The notes below the pieces were generated by a model. It was not told where the DNA came from. It did no database searches and saw only the letters and a program-made list of their open reading frames with translations. A stretch of DNA of 64,000 bases from contig NZ_CP118957.1 in NCBI RefSeq assembly GCF_029023825.1, positions 1,023,501 through 1,087,500 on the forward strand. The letters are read 5' to 3'. This document shows, piece by piece, positions 53,660-64,000 of the stretch. The DNA is from Enterococcus saccharolyticus subsp. saccharolyticus (GTDB taxonomy: Bacteria > Bacillota > Bacilli > Lactobacillales > Enterococcaceae). Each line of letters begins with the position of its first letter. Within the stretch, counting starts at the first letter, position 1. The translations under genes and the position numbers were made by a program.

Positions 53660-54823
53660 TTATTTCGGTAGTAAGAATTTTTCGAAAACTTCATTCCCAA
53701 TAAACAGTCCTTGTTGTGTGAGCCGAATTCGATCATCTTCGACAACTAACCAATTGTTCTCGATTAATTCTGGTAAAATGTTTCCATAAACATCCATGAA
53801 TGAACGATTAAATTTTCTAGCAAAGTGTTGTTGTGAAATTCCTGATCGTTTACGGAGTCCTAAAAACATTTCTTCTTCAATTTGATTGTCAATCGTTAAT
53901 GGTTCTGTTTCAACAATCGGCAAGTTGTTTTCACGTAATGGCCGTAGATAATGTTGAATCGGTCCAAAATTTTTATAGCGCTCATTTTTTAAATACCCAC
54001 TGGCGCCTGCACCAAATCCGTAATAATTTTCATTGTTCCAATAGACCAGATTGTGTTGGGATTCTTTCCCTGGAATAGCGAAGTTACTAACTTCGTATTG
54101 GTAATGTCCAGCTTTTTCCATAGCTTCAATGGCTTCTTCAAACATTTTACTCTCAACTTCTTGCGAGGGTAATTCTAATCGACCTTGACGCACCCAGTTC
54201 ATAAATTGTGTTTTATTTTCTAAAATCAACGAGTACATTGAATAATGAGGTAAACCTAATTCAATGGCTCGATGTAAAGTATCGCGAAAATCTTCGAGTG
54301 TTTGTCCAGGTAGCGCATAAATTAAATCAATACTCACATTATCAAATTGATTTTTTTCAAGTACACGAATGGTTTCATAGACATCTTCAGCGGTATGTTT
54401 ACGACCGATTTTTTTTAATAAGCGATTATTGAAGGTTTGTACGCCCATCGATAAGCGATTCACCCCATGATGTTTCATTACGTGCAATTTTTCTTCTGTT
54501 AAATCACCAGGATTGGCTTCAACTGTAAACTCTTTGGTGGTATTAGTAGGGAGTAAACGATGAATTCCTGTGAATAGAACATCTAATTGGGCAGCGGATA
54601 AAGAAGTAGGCGTACCTCCACCAATATAAATAGTTTCAGAACAATCGGTGGGATGAAGTTGTAGCGTTAATTCAATTTCTTTTAGCAAAGATTGAATGTA
54701 TTCATCCACAGGTTGCCCTTCTAAAAAAACTTTATTGAAATCGCAGTAATAGCAGATGTGTTCGCAAAAGGGGATGTGAATATAAGCCGATGTATTTGTC
54801 ACTCGGGGTGTTTCTTCAAACAT
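53660..54823 (-). CDS. hemW: Radical SAM heme chaperone HemW
   Basis: 387 residues from ATG 54823, after GGAGGAAAC; the longer in-frame start at 54886 is upstream of this site. The radical-SAM motif is CEHICYYC (Cys20, Cys24, Cys27), preceded by AYIHIPF. YIGGGTPTSLSAAQL and VEANPGDLT are typical of this family, which handles heme insertion and not coproporphyrinogen oxidation. In enterococci it commonly precedes the hrcA operon, in the opposite orientation here. Confidence 0.92.
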   Translation of the reverse strand: MFEETPRVTNTSAYIHIPFCEHICYYCDFNKVFLEGQPVDEYIQSLLKEIELTLQLHPTDCSETIYIGGGTPTSLSAAQLDVLFTGIHRLLPTNTTKEFTVEANPGDLTEEKLHVMKHHGVNRLSMGVQTFNNRLLKKIGRKHTAEDVYETIRVLEKNQFDNVSIDLIYALPGQTLEDFRDTLHRAIELGLPHYSMYSLILENKTQFMNWVRQGRLELPSQEVESKMFEEAIEAMEKAGHYQYEVSNFAIPGKESQHNLVYWNNENYYGFGAGASGYLKNERYKNFGPIQHYLRPLRENNLPIVETEPLTIDNQIEEEMFLGLRKRSGISQQHFARKFNRSFMDVYGNILPELIENNWLVVEDDRIRLTQQGLFIGNEVFEKFLLPK

Positions 54824-54937
54824 AAATGTGTTTCCTCCATTATCACAATTTCTGTGATCCATTGTATTCGACAAATAGTGTACCATACTTTATTAACTAG
54901 ACGATATATAGAAGACTTTTTTGGTGTAAAAAAGAAA

Positions 54938-54964
54938 TTAGCACTCTGATGGATAGAGTGCTAA
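54938..54964. promoter_or_regulatory. CIRCE operator 1
   Basis: TTAGCACTC-N9-GAGTGCTAA, a perfect CIRCE element for HrcA, upstream of the -35 box. Confidence 0.97.
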
Positions 54965-54981
54965 AATTTGAGTGTTTCTTC

Positions 54982-55009
54982 TTGACTTCTATTTTAAATA
55001 TGATATATT
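54982..55009 (+). promoter_or_regulatory. Promoter of hrcA-grpE-dnaK
   Basis: TTGACT (54982-54987), 16-nt spacer, TATATT (55004-55009), located between the two CIRCE elements. Confidence 0.8.
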
Positions 55010-55020
55010 TATACATGTAG

Positions 55021-55047
55021 TTAGCACTTAGAAGATAAGAGTGCTAA
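55021..55047. promoter_or_regulatory. CIRCE operator 2
   Basis: TTAGCACTT-N9-GAGTGCTAA, one mismatch from consensus, between promoter and hrcA. Confidence 0.95.
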
Positions 55048-55063
55048 TTAAGAGGTGATAAAT

Positions 55064-56104
55064 TTGTTAACAGAAAGACAAGAAAATATCTTGCGTCTGA
55101 TCATCCAAAATTATACAAATTTAGGCCAGCCAGTTGGCTCGAAAAAATTAATGGAGGATGGCATCGAAGCAAGTTCAGCGACGATTCGTAATGAGATGAA
55201 GACGCTTGAAGATTATGGACTGCTTGCAAAAACACATTCTTCTTCAGGTCGAGTTCCTTCAATGACTGGTTATCGGTATTATGTCGATCACCTATTGACA
55301 CCTTCGAAAGTAGATAGCGGAGAAGTTGCACTGATTCGTCAGTCTTTTGGGAAAGAATTTCATGAGATTAATGAAATTATTCAACAGTCTGCGAATATTT
55401 TATCTACCTTGACAAGTTATACTGCATTGTCACTTGGACCAGATGTAAAGGATCGAAGACTCACTGGTTTTCGAATTGTTCCTTTAAACAATCGCCAAAT
55501 CATTGCAATTATTGTCACAGATAAAGGAAATGTGGAAAGTCAAATCTTTTCAATTCCTAAAAATTTAAGTAGTGAAGACCTTGAAAAAATGGTTCGTATT
55601 ATCAATGATAAATTAATCGGGCAACCGCTCATGAATGTTTATCATAGGTTACGAACTGAAATTCCGATGATTCTGCATAAATATTTTCAAACGACTGATG
55701 GCGTGTTAGATTTATTTGATGGCATGCTAAATCATATTTTTGAAGAGAAGGTTTTTGTCGGTGGACGAATGAATTTATTGAATTTCGAACACAGTCAAGA
55801 TGTGGAACAATTTAAGTCGATGTATTCTTTTATGAAAAACTCAGAAAACTTAAATCAGTTATTAGCTCCACGTGATGGTGCCATACAAATTCGTATTGGG
55901 ACAGAACTTGGCGATAACCTATTGAATAATATGAGTATGATTCAGGCAAGTTATGATATTGAAGGACACGGAAAAGGAACCATTGCTTTATTAGGGCCTA
56001 CTAGCATGCCTTATTCAAAAATGTTTGGTTTAATCGATGTATTTCGCCAAGAATTAGCTTTAACCTTAGCCAATTATTATCGATCATTAGATTCTGATAA
56101 TTAG
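55064..56104 (+). CDS. hrcA: Heat-inducible transcription repressor HrcA
   Basis: 346 residues from TTG 55064, 6 nt after AAGAGGTG; it then starts MLTERQENILRLII, as in Bacillus HrcA. GTG 55055 overlaps the ribosome site. N-terminal winged helix (QPVGSKKLMEDGIEASSATI) binds CIRCE; the rest is the GAF-like dimer domain. It represses its own operon, with GroEL acting as the usual co-factor. Confidence 0.95.
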   Translation: MLTERQENILRLIIQNYTNLGQPVGSKKLMEDGIEASSATIRNEMKTLEDYGLLAKTHSSSGRVPSMTGYRYYVDHLLTPSKVDSGEVALIRQSFGKEFHEINEIIQQSANILSTLTSYTALSLGPDVKDRRLTGFRIVPLNNRQIIAIIVTDKGNVESQIFSIPKNLSSEDLEKMVRIINDKLIGQPLMNVYHRLRTEIPMILHKYFQTTDGVLDLFDGMLNHIFEEKVFVGGRMNLLNFEHSQDVEQFKSMYSFMKNSENLNQLLAPRDGAIQIRIGTELGDNLLNNMSMIQASYDIEGHGKGTIALLGPTSMPYSKMFGLIDVFRQELALTLANYYRSLDSDN

Positions 56105-56150
56105 CTAGTTAATCAATAGCATGATTTCAAATAGAAGGGAAGTTAGTCCA

Positions 56151-56696
56151 TTGTCAGAAAAAGAAAAAGTTTCTGAAGAAGTAACGGAAACAAATGAAGT
56201 AGAAGAATCGACAGTAGACGAATCTACAGAAGAAACAGAAGTTGTTTCTGAAGTCGATGAACTGAAAAAACAACTAGAAGAAACTGAAGACAAATTCTTA
56301 CGTGCACGCGCTGAAATCGCAAATATTACAAATCGTAATCGCAATGAAAGAGAATTGTTGCAAAAATATCGTTCGCAAGATTTAGGTAAAAAATTATTAC
56401 CGGTGATTGATAATCTAGAGCGTGCGATGAATAGTGAAGTAACTGATGAACAAAGCGTCAGTTTGAAAAAAGGTGTGGAAATGGTGTTAGAAAGTTTACG
56501 CCAAGCATTAAAAGAAGAAGGAATCGAAGAAATTCCAGCGACAGGTGTTGCTTTTGATCCAAATCTACATCAAGCTGTACAGACTGTACCTGCATCGGAT
56601 GATTGTCCAGCAGATACGATTGTTGAAGTCTTACAAAAAGGCTATAAATTACATGATCGTGTGTTGCGTGCAAGTATGGTTGTTGTGGCACAATAA
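56151..56696 (+). CDS. grpE: Nucleotide exchange factor GrpE
   Basis: 181 residues from TTG 56151, about 10 nt after GAAGGGA; ATG 56121 has no ribosome site. The N-terminal 45 residues are acidic and disordered ([20 protein letters not shown]), followed by the long dimer helix ([20 protein letters not shown]) and the beta domain ending [20 protein letters not shown]. It releases ADP from DnaK. Confidence 0.95.
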   Translation: MSEKEKVSEEVTETNEVEESTVDESTEETEVVSEVDELKKQLEETEDKFLRARAEIANITNRNRNERELLQKYRSQDLGKKLLPVIDNLERAMNSEVTDEQSVSLKKGVEMVLESLRQALKEEGIEEIPATGVAFDPNLHQAVQTVPASDDCPADTIVEVLQKGYKLHDRVLRASMVVVAQ

Positions 56697-56722
56697 TAAA
56701 ATTGATAATTTGATTGAAATGA

Positions 56723-58570
<1,848 letters not shown>

Positions 58571-58584
58571 GCTCGTTACTTGTG

Positions 58585-58616
58585 AAAAAGCCAAAGTCAT
58601 CCGCTTTGGCTTTTTC
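58585..58616 (+). terminator. Terminator between dnaK and dnaJ
   Basis: AAAAAGCCAAAG with CTTTGGCTTTTT. dnaJ is therefore at least partly expressed on its own; TATGATAAAAT near 58690-58700 is a possible -10 region. Confidence 0.9.
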
Positions 58617-58739
58617 TTCTGGATTGAAGAGATGAAAAGAAACATTTTTTCAACGGATTTTTTCAAAAGGATGTTCCTTCTTTCGGTTTTATGATAAAAT
58701 ACGAAAGACTGTTAAAAGCAAGAAAACGGAGGGAAGCCA

Positions 58740-59900
58740 ATGGCAACAAAACGTGATTATTACGAAGTCTTAGGTTTACAAAAAGGGGCTTCGGACGACG
58801 AAATCAAAAAAGCGTATCGTAAGCTTTCCAAAAAATATCATCCAGACATTAATAAAGAAGCTGATGCTGAAACGAAATTTAAAGAAGTTTCAGAAGCATA
58901 TGAAATTTTAAGTGACCCACAAAAACGTGCAGCATATGATCAATATGGACATGCTGGTACAGATCCAAACTATGGTGGTGGCGCTGGTGGTTTCGGTGGT
59001 TTTAATGGCGGCTTCTCAAGTGCTGGTGGATTTGGCGGCTTTGAAGATATCTTTGAATCATTCTTTGGTGGAGGCGGACGTACAGTAAATCCAAACGCCC
59101 CACGTCAAGGAGAAGATTTACAATATTCCATTAACCTAACATTTGAAGAAGCAATCTTCGGTGTAGAAAAAAATATTCAATACAAACGTGATGAAACATG
59201 TCATACGTGTAGCGGAAATGGTGCGAAACCAGGTACACAGCCAGAAACATGTCATAAATGTCATGGTTCAGGTACGATTAATGTCGAACGTCAAACACCA
59301 CTTGGTCGTGTCATGAGTCGTCAAACATGTGATGTTTGTCATGGAACCGGAAAAGAAATTAAAGACGTTTGTGAGACTTGTCATGGAACTGGTCATGAAA
59401 AGAAAACACACAGTGTGAAAGTAAATGTTCCTGCTGGTGTTGAAAACGGCCAACAAATGCGTTTAGCTGGTCAAGGTGAAGCTGGTACTAATGGCGGACC
59501 TTACGGCGATTTATATGTGATTTTCTATGTAGAAGAAAGTGATATCTTTGATCGTGATGGCGCAGAAATTTATTATGAATTACCATTAAACTTTGTCCAA
59601 GCTGCTTTAGGAGATGAAGTAAACGTACCAACCGTTCACGGAGAAGTAAAACTAAAAATTCCTGCAGGTACCCAGACAGGAACAAAATTCCGTCTACGCG
59701 GTAAAGGTGCACCTCGTTTGCGTGGCAATGGCAATGGTGACCAACAAGTAACAGTGAAATTAATTACGCCGAGAAACTTGAATGAAAGTCAAAAAGAGGC
59801 ATTACGTAAATTCGCTGAAGTTAGTGGACACCAAACAATTGAACAACAACCAGAAGGCTTTTTCGATAAAATGAAAGATGCCTTTGGTAAGAAAAAATAA
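58740..59900 (+). CDS. dnaJ: Co-chaperone DnaJ (Hsp40)
   Basis: 386 residues. J domain with the HPD motif (KYHPDINKE), a Gly/Phe-rich linker (about 78-105), four CxxCxGxG zinc repeats ([32 protein letters not shown]) and the C-terminal substrate domain. It stimulates DnaK ATPase. Good ribosome site GGAGGG. Confidence 0.97.
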   Translation: MATKRDYYEVLGLQKGASDDEIKKAYRKLSKKYHPDINKEADAETKFKEVSEAYEILSDPQKRAAYDQYGHAGTDPNYGGGAGGFGGFNGGFSSAGGFGGFEDIFESFFGGGGRTVNPNAPRQGEDLQYSINLTFEEAIFGVEKNIQYKRDETCHTCSGNGAKPGTQPETCHKCHGSGTINVERQTPLGRVMSRQTCDVCHGTGKEIKDVCETCHGTGHEKKTHSVKVNVPAGVENGQQMRLAGQGEAGTNGGPYGDLYVIFYVEESDIFDRDGAEIYYELPLNFVQAALGDEVNVPTVHGEVKLKIPAGTQTGTKFRLRGKGAPRLRGNGNGDQQVTVKLITPRNLNESQKEALRKFAEVSGHQTIEQQPEGFFDKMKDAFGKKK

Positions 59901-59902
59901 TT

Positions 59903-59942
59903 AAAAAGCACTAGTCATGTAAAAGTGATTAGTGCTTTTTTA
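59903..59942 (+). terminator. Terminator after dnaJ
   Basis: AAAAAGCACTA (59903-59913) with TAGTGCTTTTT (59930-59940). Confidence 0.9.
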
Positions 59943-59979
59943 ATGCATCTTTTTTATAAAAATAGATTGTTTTCTAGTC

Positions 59980-60597
59980 ATGTTTTCCATGCCAGAAAGT
60001 AATATTTCGATTCCAGAGAAAGTTTATGAACGTTACTTTACAAATGATTCATCCAGTTCAACATTAGTCGTGACTTTAGAAAATGAGGCAACACCTGCGA
60101 CAGTAACCACGGATGTAATTAAACGATTAGAAGAAAAAGGAACAATGGAAGATTTCGGTGAATATGTGGTCTTTGATACCGCCTTGTTAACAGATGGGAT
60201 TAGTCAAATTTTAGGAACGATTACGTTATTCATTTCCTGTGTTGCAGGTATTTCGCTCTTAATTGCGGGAGTAGGGGTGATGAGTATGATGTATATTTCT
60301 GTTTCTGAACGAACCAAAGAAATTGGCATCCGTCGTGCATTAGGTGCTACTCGCAATTGGATTCGTTTACAATTTCTTTTAGAGGGTGTGACGCTGACTT
60401 TAGTTGGCGGCATTATTGGCTATATTATCGGCATTGCATGTGCTTATTTGATTGGTTCTCTAATCGATGTTTCTGTATCAATTGATTTCTTTACCATTGC
60501 GTTAGCAGTAGGTGTTTCTAGTGGAATAGGCATTATCTTTTCAGTCATACCTGCTTCAGAAGCGGCGAAAAAAGATTTAATTGAAATATTACGATGA
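59980..60597 (+). pseudogene. C-terminal fragment of a MacB/FtsX-type ABC permease
   Basis: 205 codons. Three hydrophobic segments and the conserved GVMSMMYISVSERTKEIGIR, then RALGATRNWIRLQFLLEG, mark the MacB-type permease C-terminus, ending PASEAAKKDLIEILR. The N-terminal membrane helix and first half of the periplasm-type domain are missing, no ribosome site precedes ATG 59980, and the dnaJ terminator lies just upstream. No ATPase gene is next to it. Likely a deletion remnant. Confidence 0.75.
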
Positions 60598-60640
60598 AAA
60601 AAGACGTCACATTCGTTTAAAGATGTGACGTCTTTTTTAT
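60597..60640. terminator. Bidirectional terminator between the permease relic and glnQ
   Basis: AAAAAGACGTCACAT with ATGTGACGTCTTTTT. Confidence 0.92.
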
Positions 60641-61377
60641 TAGATATTTAATACTTTGTCTAAGAAATCTTGGGTACGTTCATGTTGTGGGTTGTTGAAG
60701 ACTTGTTCTGGTGTACCGTCTTCTAAGAAGTTACCGCCATCAATAAACATGACACGATTTGCCACTTCTTTCGCAAAGCCCATTTCATGCGTAACGATAA
60801 CCATCGTCATCCCTTGTTTCGCTAGTTTTTTCATAACGTTTAATACATCACCAACCATTTCTGGATCAAGTGCTGAAGTTGGTTCGTCAAACAACATGAT
60901 ATCTGGGTTCATCGCTAAGGCACGAGCAATTGCGACACGTTGTTTTTGTCCCCCAGATAAATTATCGGGATACATATTTTTCTTATCCGCTAAGCCAACT
61001 GTTTCAAGTAGTTTAGTGGCTTGTTCTTCGGCTTCTTTTTTTGGAGAACCTTTTAAGTCCATCGGTGCTAACATAATATTTTCTAGCACGGAAAGATGAG
61101 GGAACAAGTTAAAGTGCTGGAATACCATACCGATATGCTGACGCACTTGGTTAATATTAGTTGTTTTATCCATTAAATGTGCACCATCAATGATGATATC
61201 GCCGCTTGTAGGCTCTTCTAAGCGGTTTAAACAACGTAAGAATGTAGATTTACCAGAACCAGAAGGACCGATGATACAAACGACGTCACCCTCTTTAATT
61301 GAAGTGCTGACATTATTTAAAACAGTATTATCTCCATATTTTTTTACGAGATTTTCAACAAGAATTTTTTCTTTCAT
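60640..61377 (-). CDS. glnQ: Amino-acid ABC transporter ATP-binding protein (GlnQ type)
   Basis: 245 residues. Walker [15 protein letters not shown]-loop [11 protein letters not shown], signature [12 protein letters not shown], Walker [15 protein letters not shown] and His in VTHEMGF. It is the polar-amino-acid type. It starts 1 nt after the glnP stop, so they form a single operon that assembles into GlnPQ. Confidence 0.95.
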   Translation of the reverse strand: MKEKILVENLVKKYGDNTVLNNVSTSIKEGDVVCIIGPSGSGKSTFLRCLNRLEEPTSGDIIIDGAHLMDKTTNINQVRQHIGMVFQHFNLFPHLSVLENIMLAPMDLKGSPKKEAEEQATKLLETVGLADKKNMYPDNLSGGQKQRVAIARALAMNPDIMLFDEPTSALDPEMVGDVLNVMKKLAKQGMTMVIVTHEMGFAKEVANRVMFIDGGNFLEDGTPEQVFNNPQHERTQDFLDKVLNI

Positions 61378-61378
61378 C

Positions 61379-63535
61379 TTAGTTCACCTTCTTTTCTAAC
61401 ACTTTAGCAAGTTTAGTTAAAGCCGTAATCACAATCAAGTACATGATTGCAATGATTAAGTAAACATACGTACTTTGCATTGTTCTTGCCACGATAATTT
61501 TACCAGTTTGGAGTAATTCAACCACACCGATAACAGAAATAATTGTTGTATCTTTTAATGAAATAACAAATTGGTTAACGAAAGATGGAATCATAATACG
61601 AATAGCTTGTGGTAAAATGATTTTTTGCATTGTACGAGTATAAGAAAGACCTAAGCTTCGAGAAGCTTCCATTTGTCCTTTTGGTACGGCGTTAATCCCA
61701 CCACGGACAATTTCTGCAATATACGCACTTGCATTTAAGGTTAACGTAATGACCCCAGCTGCGAAGTCGGGAATTGTTACACCAATCGCATCAGATAAAC
61801 CAAAGAAGATAAAGAATGCCAATACCATCATTGGAATACCACGAATCACATCGACATAGATTGAAGCAAAGATACGTAAACCTTTGATAGGTGCGACACT
61901 GAATAATCCAAAGATAATCCCCACAACTAAAGCTAATGCAAAGGAAATTAATGCTAAACCAATTGTTTTACCAAGTCCTGTTAGTAAGACTTTATAATTG
62001 TTTTTGATTAATCCCATAAAGGTTGATTCATTGACACTACTTTCAGCTTTTTTACCATCTTGAATGTAGCGAGAAACAATTTCATCATATTCCCCAGTAC
62101 GTTTCATTTCAGCTAAAGCTTCGTTAAACATTTCTAGTAATTCAGGATTTTGGCCTTTTTTAACGGCAAACCCGTACTCGCCACCTGTTTCACGTTCGAT
62201 TGGTGTTTCTAGTTCTTGACCTTGTGCAATCGCATAACCAATGACTGGATAATCATCCATTAAGGCATCAATTGCTCCTACACGAACAGCATCATATAAT
62301 TGATCGGCTGCATCATAATACTTAATTTTATAACCATAGTTGTCTTTATTTTTTTCTAAGAAGTCAGCACTCTCTGTCCCAACTTTAGCACCAACTGTTT
62401 TACTATCTAAATCTTCATAAGAAGCGATGCCTGTTGTTCCAGTTTTCACTGCTAGTTGAATTCCACTTTCAAAGTAAGGCTCTGAAAAATCAAATGATTC
62501 TTTTCGTTGATCGGTGATTGACATTCCTGCAATCATACCTTCTGCTTGATTGCCTTCAACGGCTTGAACAGCACCAGAGAAACCAATGTGATTAAATTTA
62601 ATAGTAAATCCTTGTAATTCAGCGGCACGGTTTAGTAAATCAACGTCAATCCCAATGTATTGATTGTTTTCATCTTGAAACTCAAATGGCGCAAAGGCAG
62701 AGTCACTGGCAATGACATAGACATCTTTTTTCGGTTCAATTTTTTTCATCTCACCAGAGGCAGCTTTTTCTTCCGAACCAGATGTGATATATTTTGCGAC
62801 AATTTTATCGTATTCGCCAGATTCTTTCATTTTCTTTAGTCCAGCATTGAATTTGTCCAATAATTCTTTGTTTTCACCTTTTTTAACAGCGAAACCATAG
62901 GAATTACCAGCTTGAGGTTCACCAATTAATTTTAATTGTTCCCCTTGATTGATGGCATAACCTAAAACGGGATAGTCATCAAAAATTGCAACGGCTGTTC
63001 CATTTTTAACAGCACCATATAAACCAGTTGCATCATCGTAATTTTTGATATCAAAATCATATTTTTCTTTGTTGTCTTCTAAGAAAGTTGCACTTTCTGT
63101 CCCAACTTTAGCACCAACTGTTTTTCCTTTTAAATCATCCAAGGAAGTGATGTCTTTGTTGTCAGCTTTTACAGCCATTTGAATCCCACTATCAAAATAT
63201 GGATCTGAAAAATCAAAGCTTTTTTTACGCTCATCTGTAATACTCATCCCAGCAATCATTGCATCAAGTTGATTTGATTGTACTCCTTGTACAGATGAAT
63301 CGAACCCAAGAGGGCGCAAATCAACGTCAAAATCTTGATCGTCAGCGATAGCGTGCAATAAATCGATGTCAATCCCAACGTATTGATTTTTTTCGTTTTG
63401 AAATTCAAAAGGTGCAAATGTGACATCTGTCCCTATTTTATACGTTTTTTCTGCAGCAAATGTAGTTGTGCTTGCAAAAAAGAATAACGTCATAACAAAC
63501 GAAAATAATGAAATGAATAGAGTTTTTCTTTTCAT
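61379..63535 (-). CDS. glnP: Fused double substrate-binding/permease protein GlnP
   Basis: 718 residues. A signal peptide is followed by two tandem periplasmic-type binding domains (about 30-250 and 272-490; both contain [12 protein letters not shown]-like or [11 protein letters not shown] starts and GMSITD), then a permease domain (about 505-718) with the EAA-type loop [19 protein letters not shown]. This is the architecture of Lactococcus GlnP, which imports glutamine, glutamate and asparagine. Two different binding domains give two affinities. Confidence 0.94.
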   Translation of the reverse strand: MKRKTLFISLFSFVMTLFFFASTTTFAAEKTYKIGTDVTFAPFEFQNEKNQYVGIDIDLLHAIADDQDFDVDLRPLGFDSSVQGVQSNQLDAMIAGMSITDERKKSFDFSDPYFDSGIQMAVKADNKDITSLDDLKGKTVGAKVGTESATFLEDNKEKYDFDIKNYDDATGLYGAVKNGTAVAIFDDYPVLGYAINQGEQLKLIGEPQAGNSYGFAVKKGENKELLDKFNAGLKKMKESGEYDKIVAKYITSGSEEKAASGEMKKIEPKKDVYVIASDSAFAPFEFQDENNQYIGIDVDLLNRAAELQGFTIKFNHIGFSGAVQAVEGNQAEGMIAGMSITDQRKESFDFSEPYFESGIQLAVKTGTTGIASYEDLDSKTVGAKVGTESADFLEKNKDNYGYKIKYYDAADQLYDAVRVGAIDALMDDYPVIGYAIAQGQELETPIERETGGEYGFAVKKGQNPELLEMFNEALAEMKRTGEYDEIVSRYIQDGKKAESSVNESTFMGLIKNNYKVLLTGLGKTIGLALISFALALVVGIIFGLFSVAPIKGLRIFASIYVDVIRGIPMMVLAFFIFFGLSDAIGVTIPDFAAGVITLTLNASAYIAEIVRGGINAVPKGQMEASRSLGLSYTRTMQKIILPQAIRIMIPSFVNQFVISLKDTTIISVIGVVELLQTGKIIVARTMQSTYVYLIIAIMYLIVITALTKLAKVLEKKVN

Positions 63536-63571
63536 ATTAAATAATTCCTCCTAAGTGTCAGATATTACAAA

Positions 63572-63601
63572 ATTATATATCAAAGCTTTTATACTAGGCA
63601 A
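63572..63601 (-). promoter_or_regulatory. Promoter of glnPQ
   Basis: On the minus strand TTGCCT (63601-63596), 18-nt spacer, TATAAT (63577-63572). Confidence 0.7.
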
Positions 63602-63654
63602 GAAAATAGCCGAAATTTGCGAAAAAATATCTTTGTTTCTGACATTAAGTGTGA

Positions 63655-63670
63655 GAAATATCAATATTTC
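63655..63670. promoter_or_regulatory. Palindrome between glnP and uvrB
   Basis: GAAATAT-CA-ATATTTC, 7-bp perfect arms, about 55 bp upstream of the glnPQ -35. Possible operator; binding protein unknown. Confidence 0.3.
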
Positions 63671-63703
63671 ATGGTTTTATTGGGGAAAAGTTATAAAAAA
63701 TAG

Positions 63704-63717
63704 CGAAAGTATGTTCG
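63704..63717. promoter_or_regulatory. LexA (SOS) box of uvrB
   Basis: CGAAAGTATGTTCG matches the Gram-positive consensus CGAAC-N4-GTTCG with one mismatch in the left arm. It is followed by TAAAAT (63724-63729), a likely -10, so LexA would cover the promoter. Confidence 0.7.
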
Positions 63718-63788
63718 CTGTGTTAAAATAATAAAAGTAGATGGTGTTTGTTTTAAGACGCTTAAAGAAGAAAGAAGGCATGCAATTT

Positions 63789-64000
63789 ATGATTGAAAGA
63801 GATACTACTCATCATTTTGAATTAGTCTCCAACTATCAACCTGCAGGAGATCAGCCAGAAGCGATTAGAGAATTGACGGAAGGCGTGCAAGCAAACAAAA
63901 AAGCACAAATTTTACTAGGTGCGACCGGTACAGGTAAAACGTACACAATTTCAAATGTTATCAAAAATGTAAATAAACCAACGTTGATTATTGCGCATAA
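63789..64000 (+). CDS. uvrB: Excinuclease ABC subunit B, N-terminal part (partial)
   Basis: The first 70 codons are present and run off the window end. The protein begins [20 protein letters not shown] and shows Walker A as [13 protein letters not shown], both diagnostic for UvrB, the damage-verification helicase of nucleotide excision repair. ATG 63780, three codons earlier, is also in frame. An SOS box lies upstream, so expression should rise on DNA damage. Confidence 0.95.
   Translation, partial: MIERDTTHHFELVSNYQPAGDQPEAIRELTEGVQANKKAQILLGATGTGKTYTISNVIKNVNKPTLIIAH

Overview
The window looks like the chromosome of a low-GC lactic acid bacterium of the Enterococcaceae (Enterococcus / Tetragenococcus / Vagococcus range). 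The pointers are the rimP-nusA-ylxR-ylxQ-infB-rbfA and hrcA-grpE-dnaK-dnaJ clusters, CIRCE operators, T-box leaders, a GlnPQ transporter with two fused binding domains, and an asparagine synthase / D-aspartate ligase / aspartate racemase cluster of the kind that builds a D-Asp (D-Asn) peptidoglycan cross-bridge. The genus is inferred, not proven. A tryptophan operon end and an ilvDBNCA operon suggest amino-acid prototrophy.

Layout. 1-900: end of the trp operon (trpB end, trpA). 930-7620: ilvD-ilvB-ilvN-ilvC-ilvA behind a leader-peptide attenuator. 7640-10550: a degenerate AroB-like protein with YpiA and YpiB. 10564-18730: an accessory island. An ISL3-family IS sits in the loop of the ypiB terminator. 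Next comes a 5.67-kb composite transposon (two inverted, near-identical IS4-family copies around a truncated racemase, a T-box plus MetQ-type lipoprotein, and an IS200-type element). It ends directly before a type I-C-like CRISPR leader and a short array that has no cas genes here. 18930-27360: M50 protease, TmcAL, YebC, small unknown proteins, cardiolipin synthase, HelD. 27400-30200: ANT(6)-like nucleotidyltransferase, ECF sigma factor with a broken partner gene, GNAT. 30400-34430: D-Asp cross-bridge cluster. 34500-41950: flavin-linked extracytoplasmic reductase, a decayed DUF488 gene, tautomerase, T-box-thrS, decayed TetR and amidohydrolase genes, two small membrane proteins. 41970-49140: translation cluster, then truB and ribF. 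49180-51590: decayed membrane and UvrA-like genes. 51620-54830: CAP-domain protein, HAD phosphatase, HemW. 54930-59940: heat-shock operon. 59980-60600: MacB permease relic. 60640-63540: glnQ and glnP. 63789-64000: start of uvrB.

How the parts work together. Amino-acid economy dominates: ilv control by leader-peptide translation, T-boxes on thrS and metQ, and glutamine-type uptake by GlnPQ. Aspartate metabolism feeds the wall through racemase, ligase and amidotransferase. The core clusters are intact. At least eight accessory genes are truncated, frameshifted or interrupted by stops, which suggests reductive evolution of a niche-adapted strain.

The most notable structures are: (i) the composite transposon, whose two outer ends, but not the ends of either single IS copy, carry a matching 9-bp direct repeat; (ii) an orphan CRISPR array with its leader still present; (iii) an IS inserted exactly into a terminator loop; (iv) a Leu-Leu-Val-Ile-Ile leader-peptide attenuator in front of ilvD; and (v) an AroB-like protein that has lost the signature residues of the enzyme.
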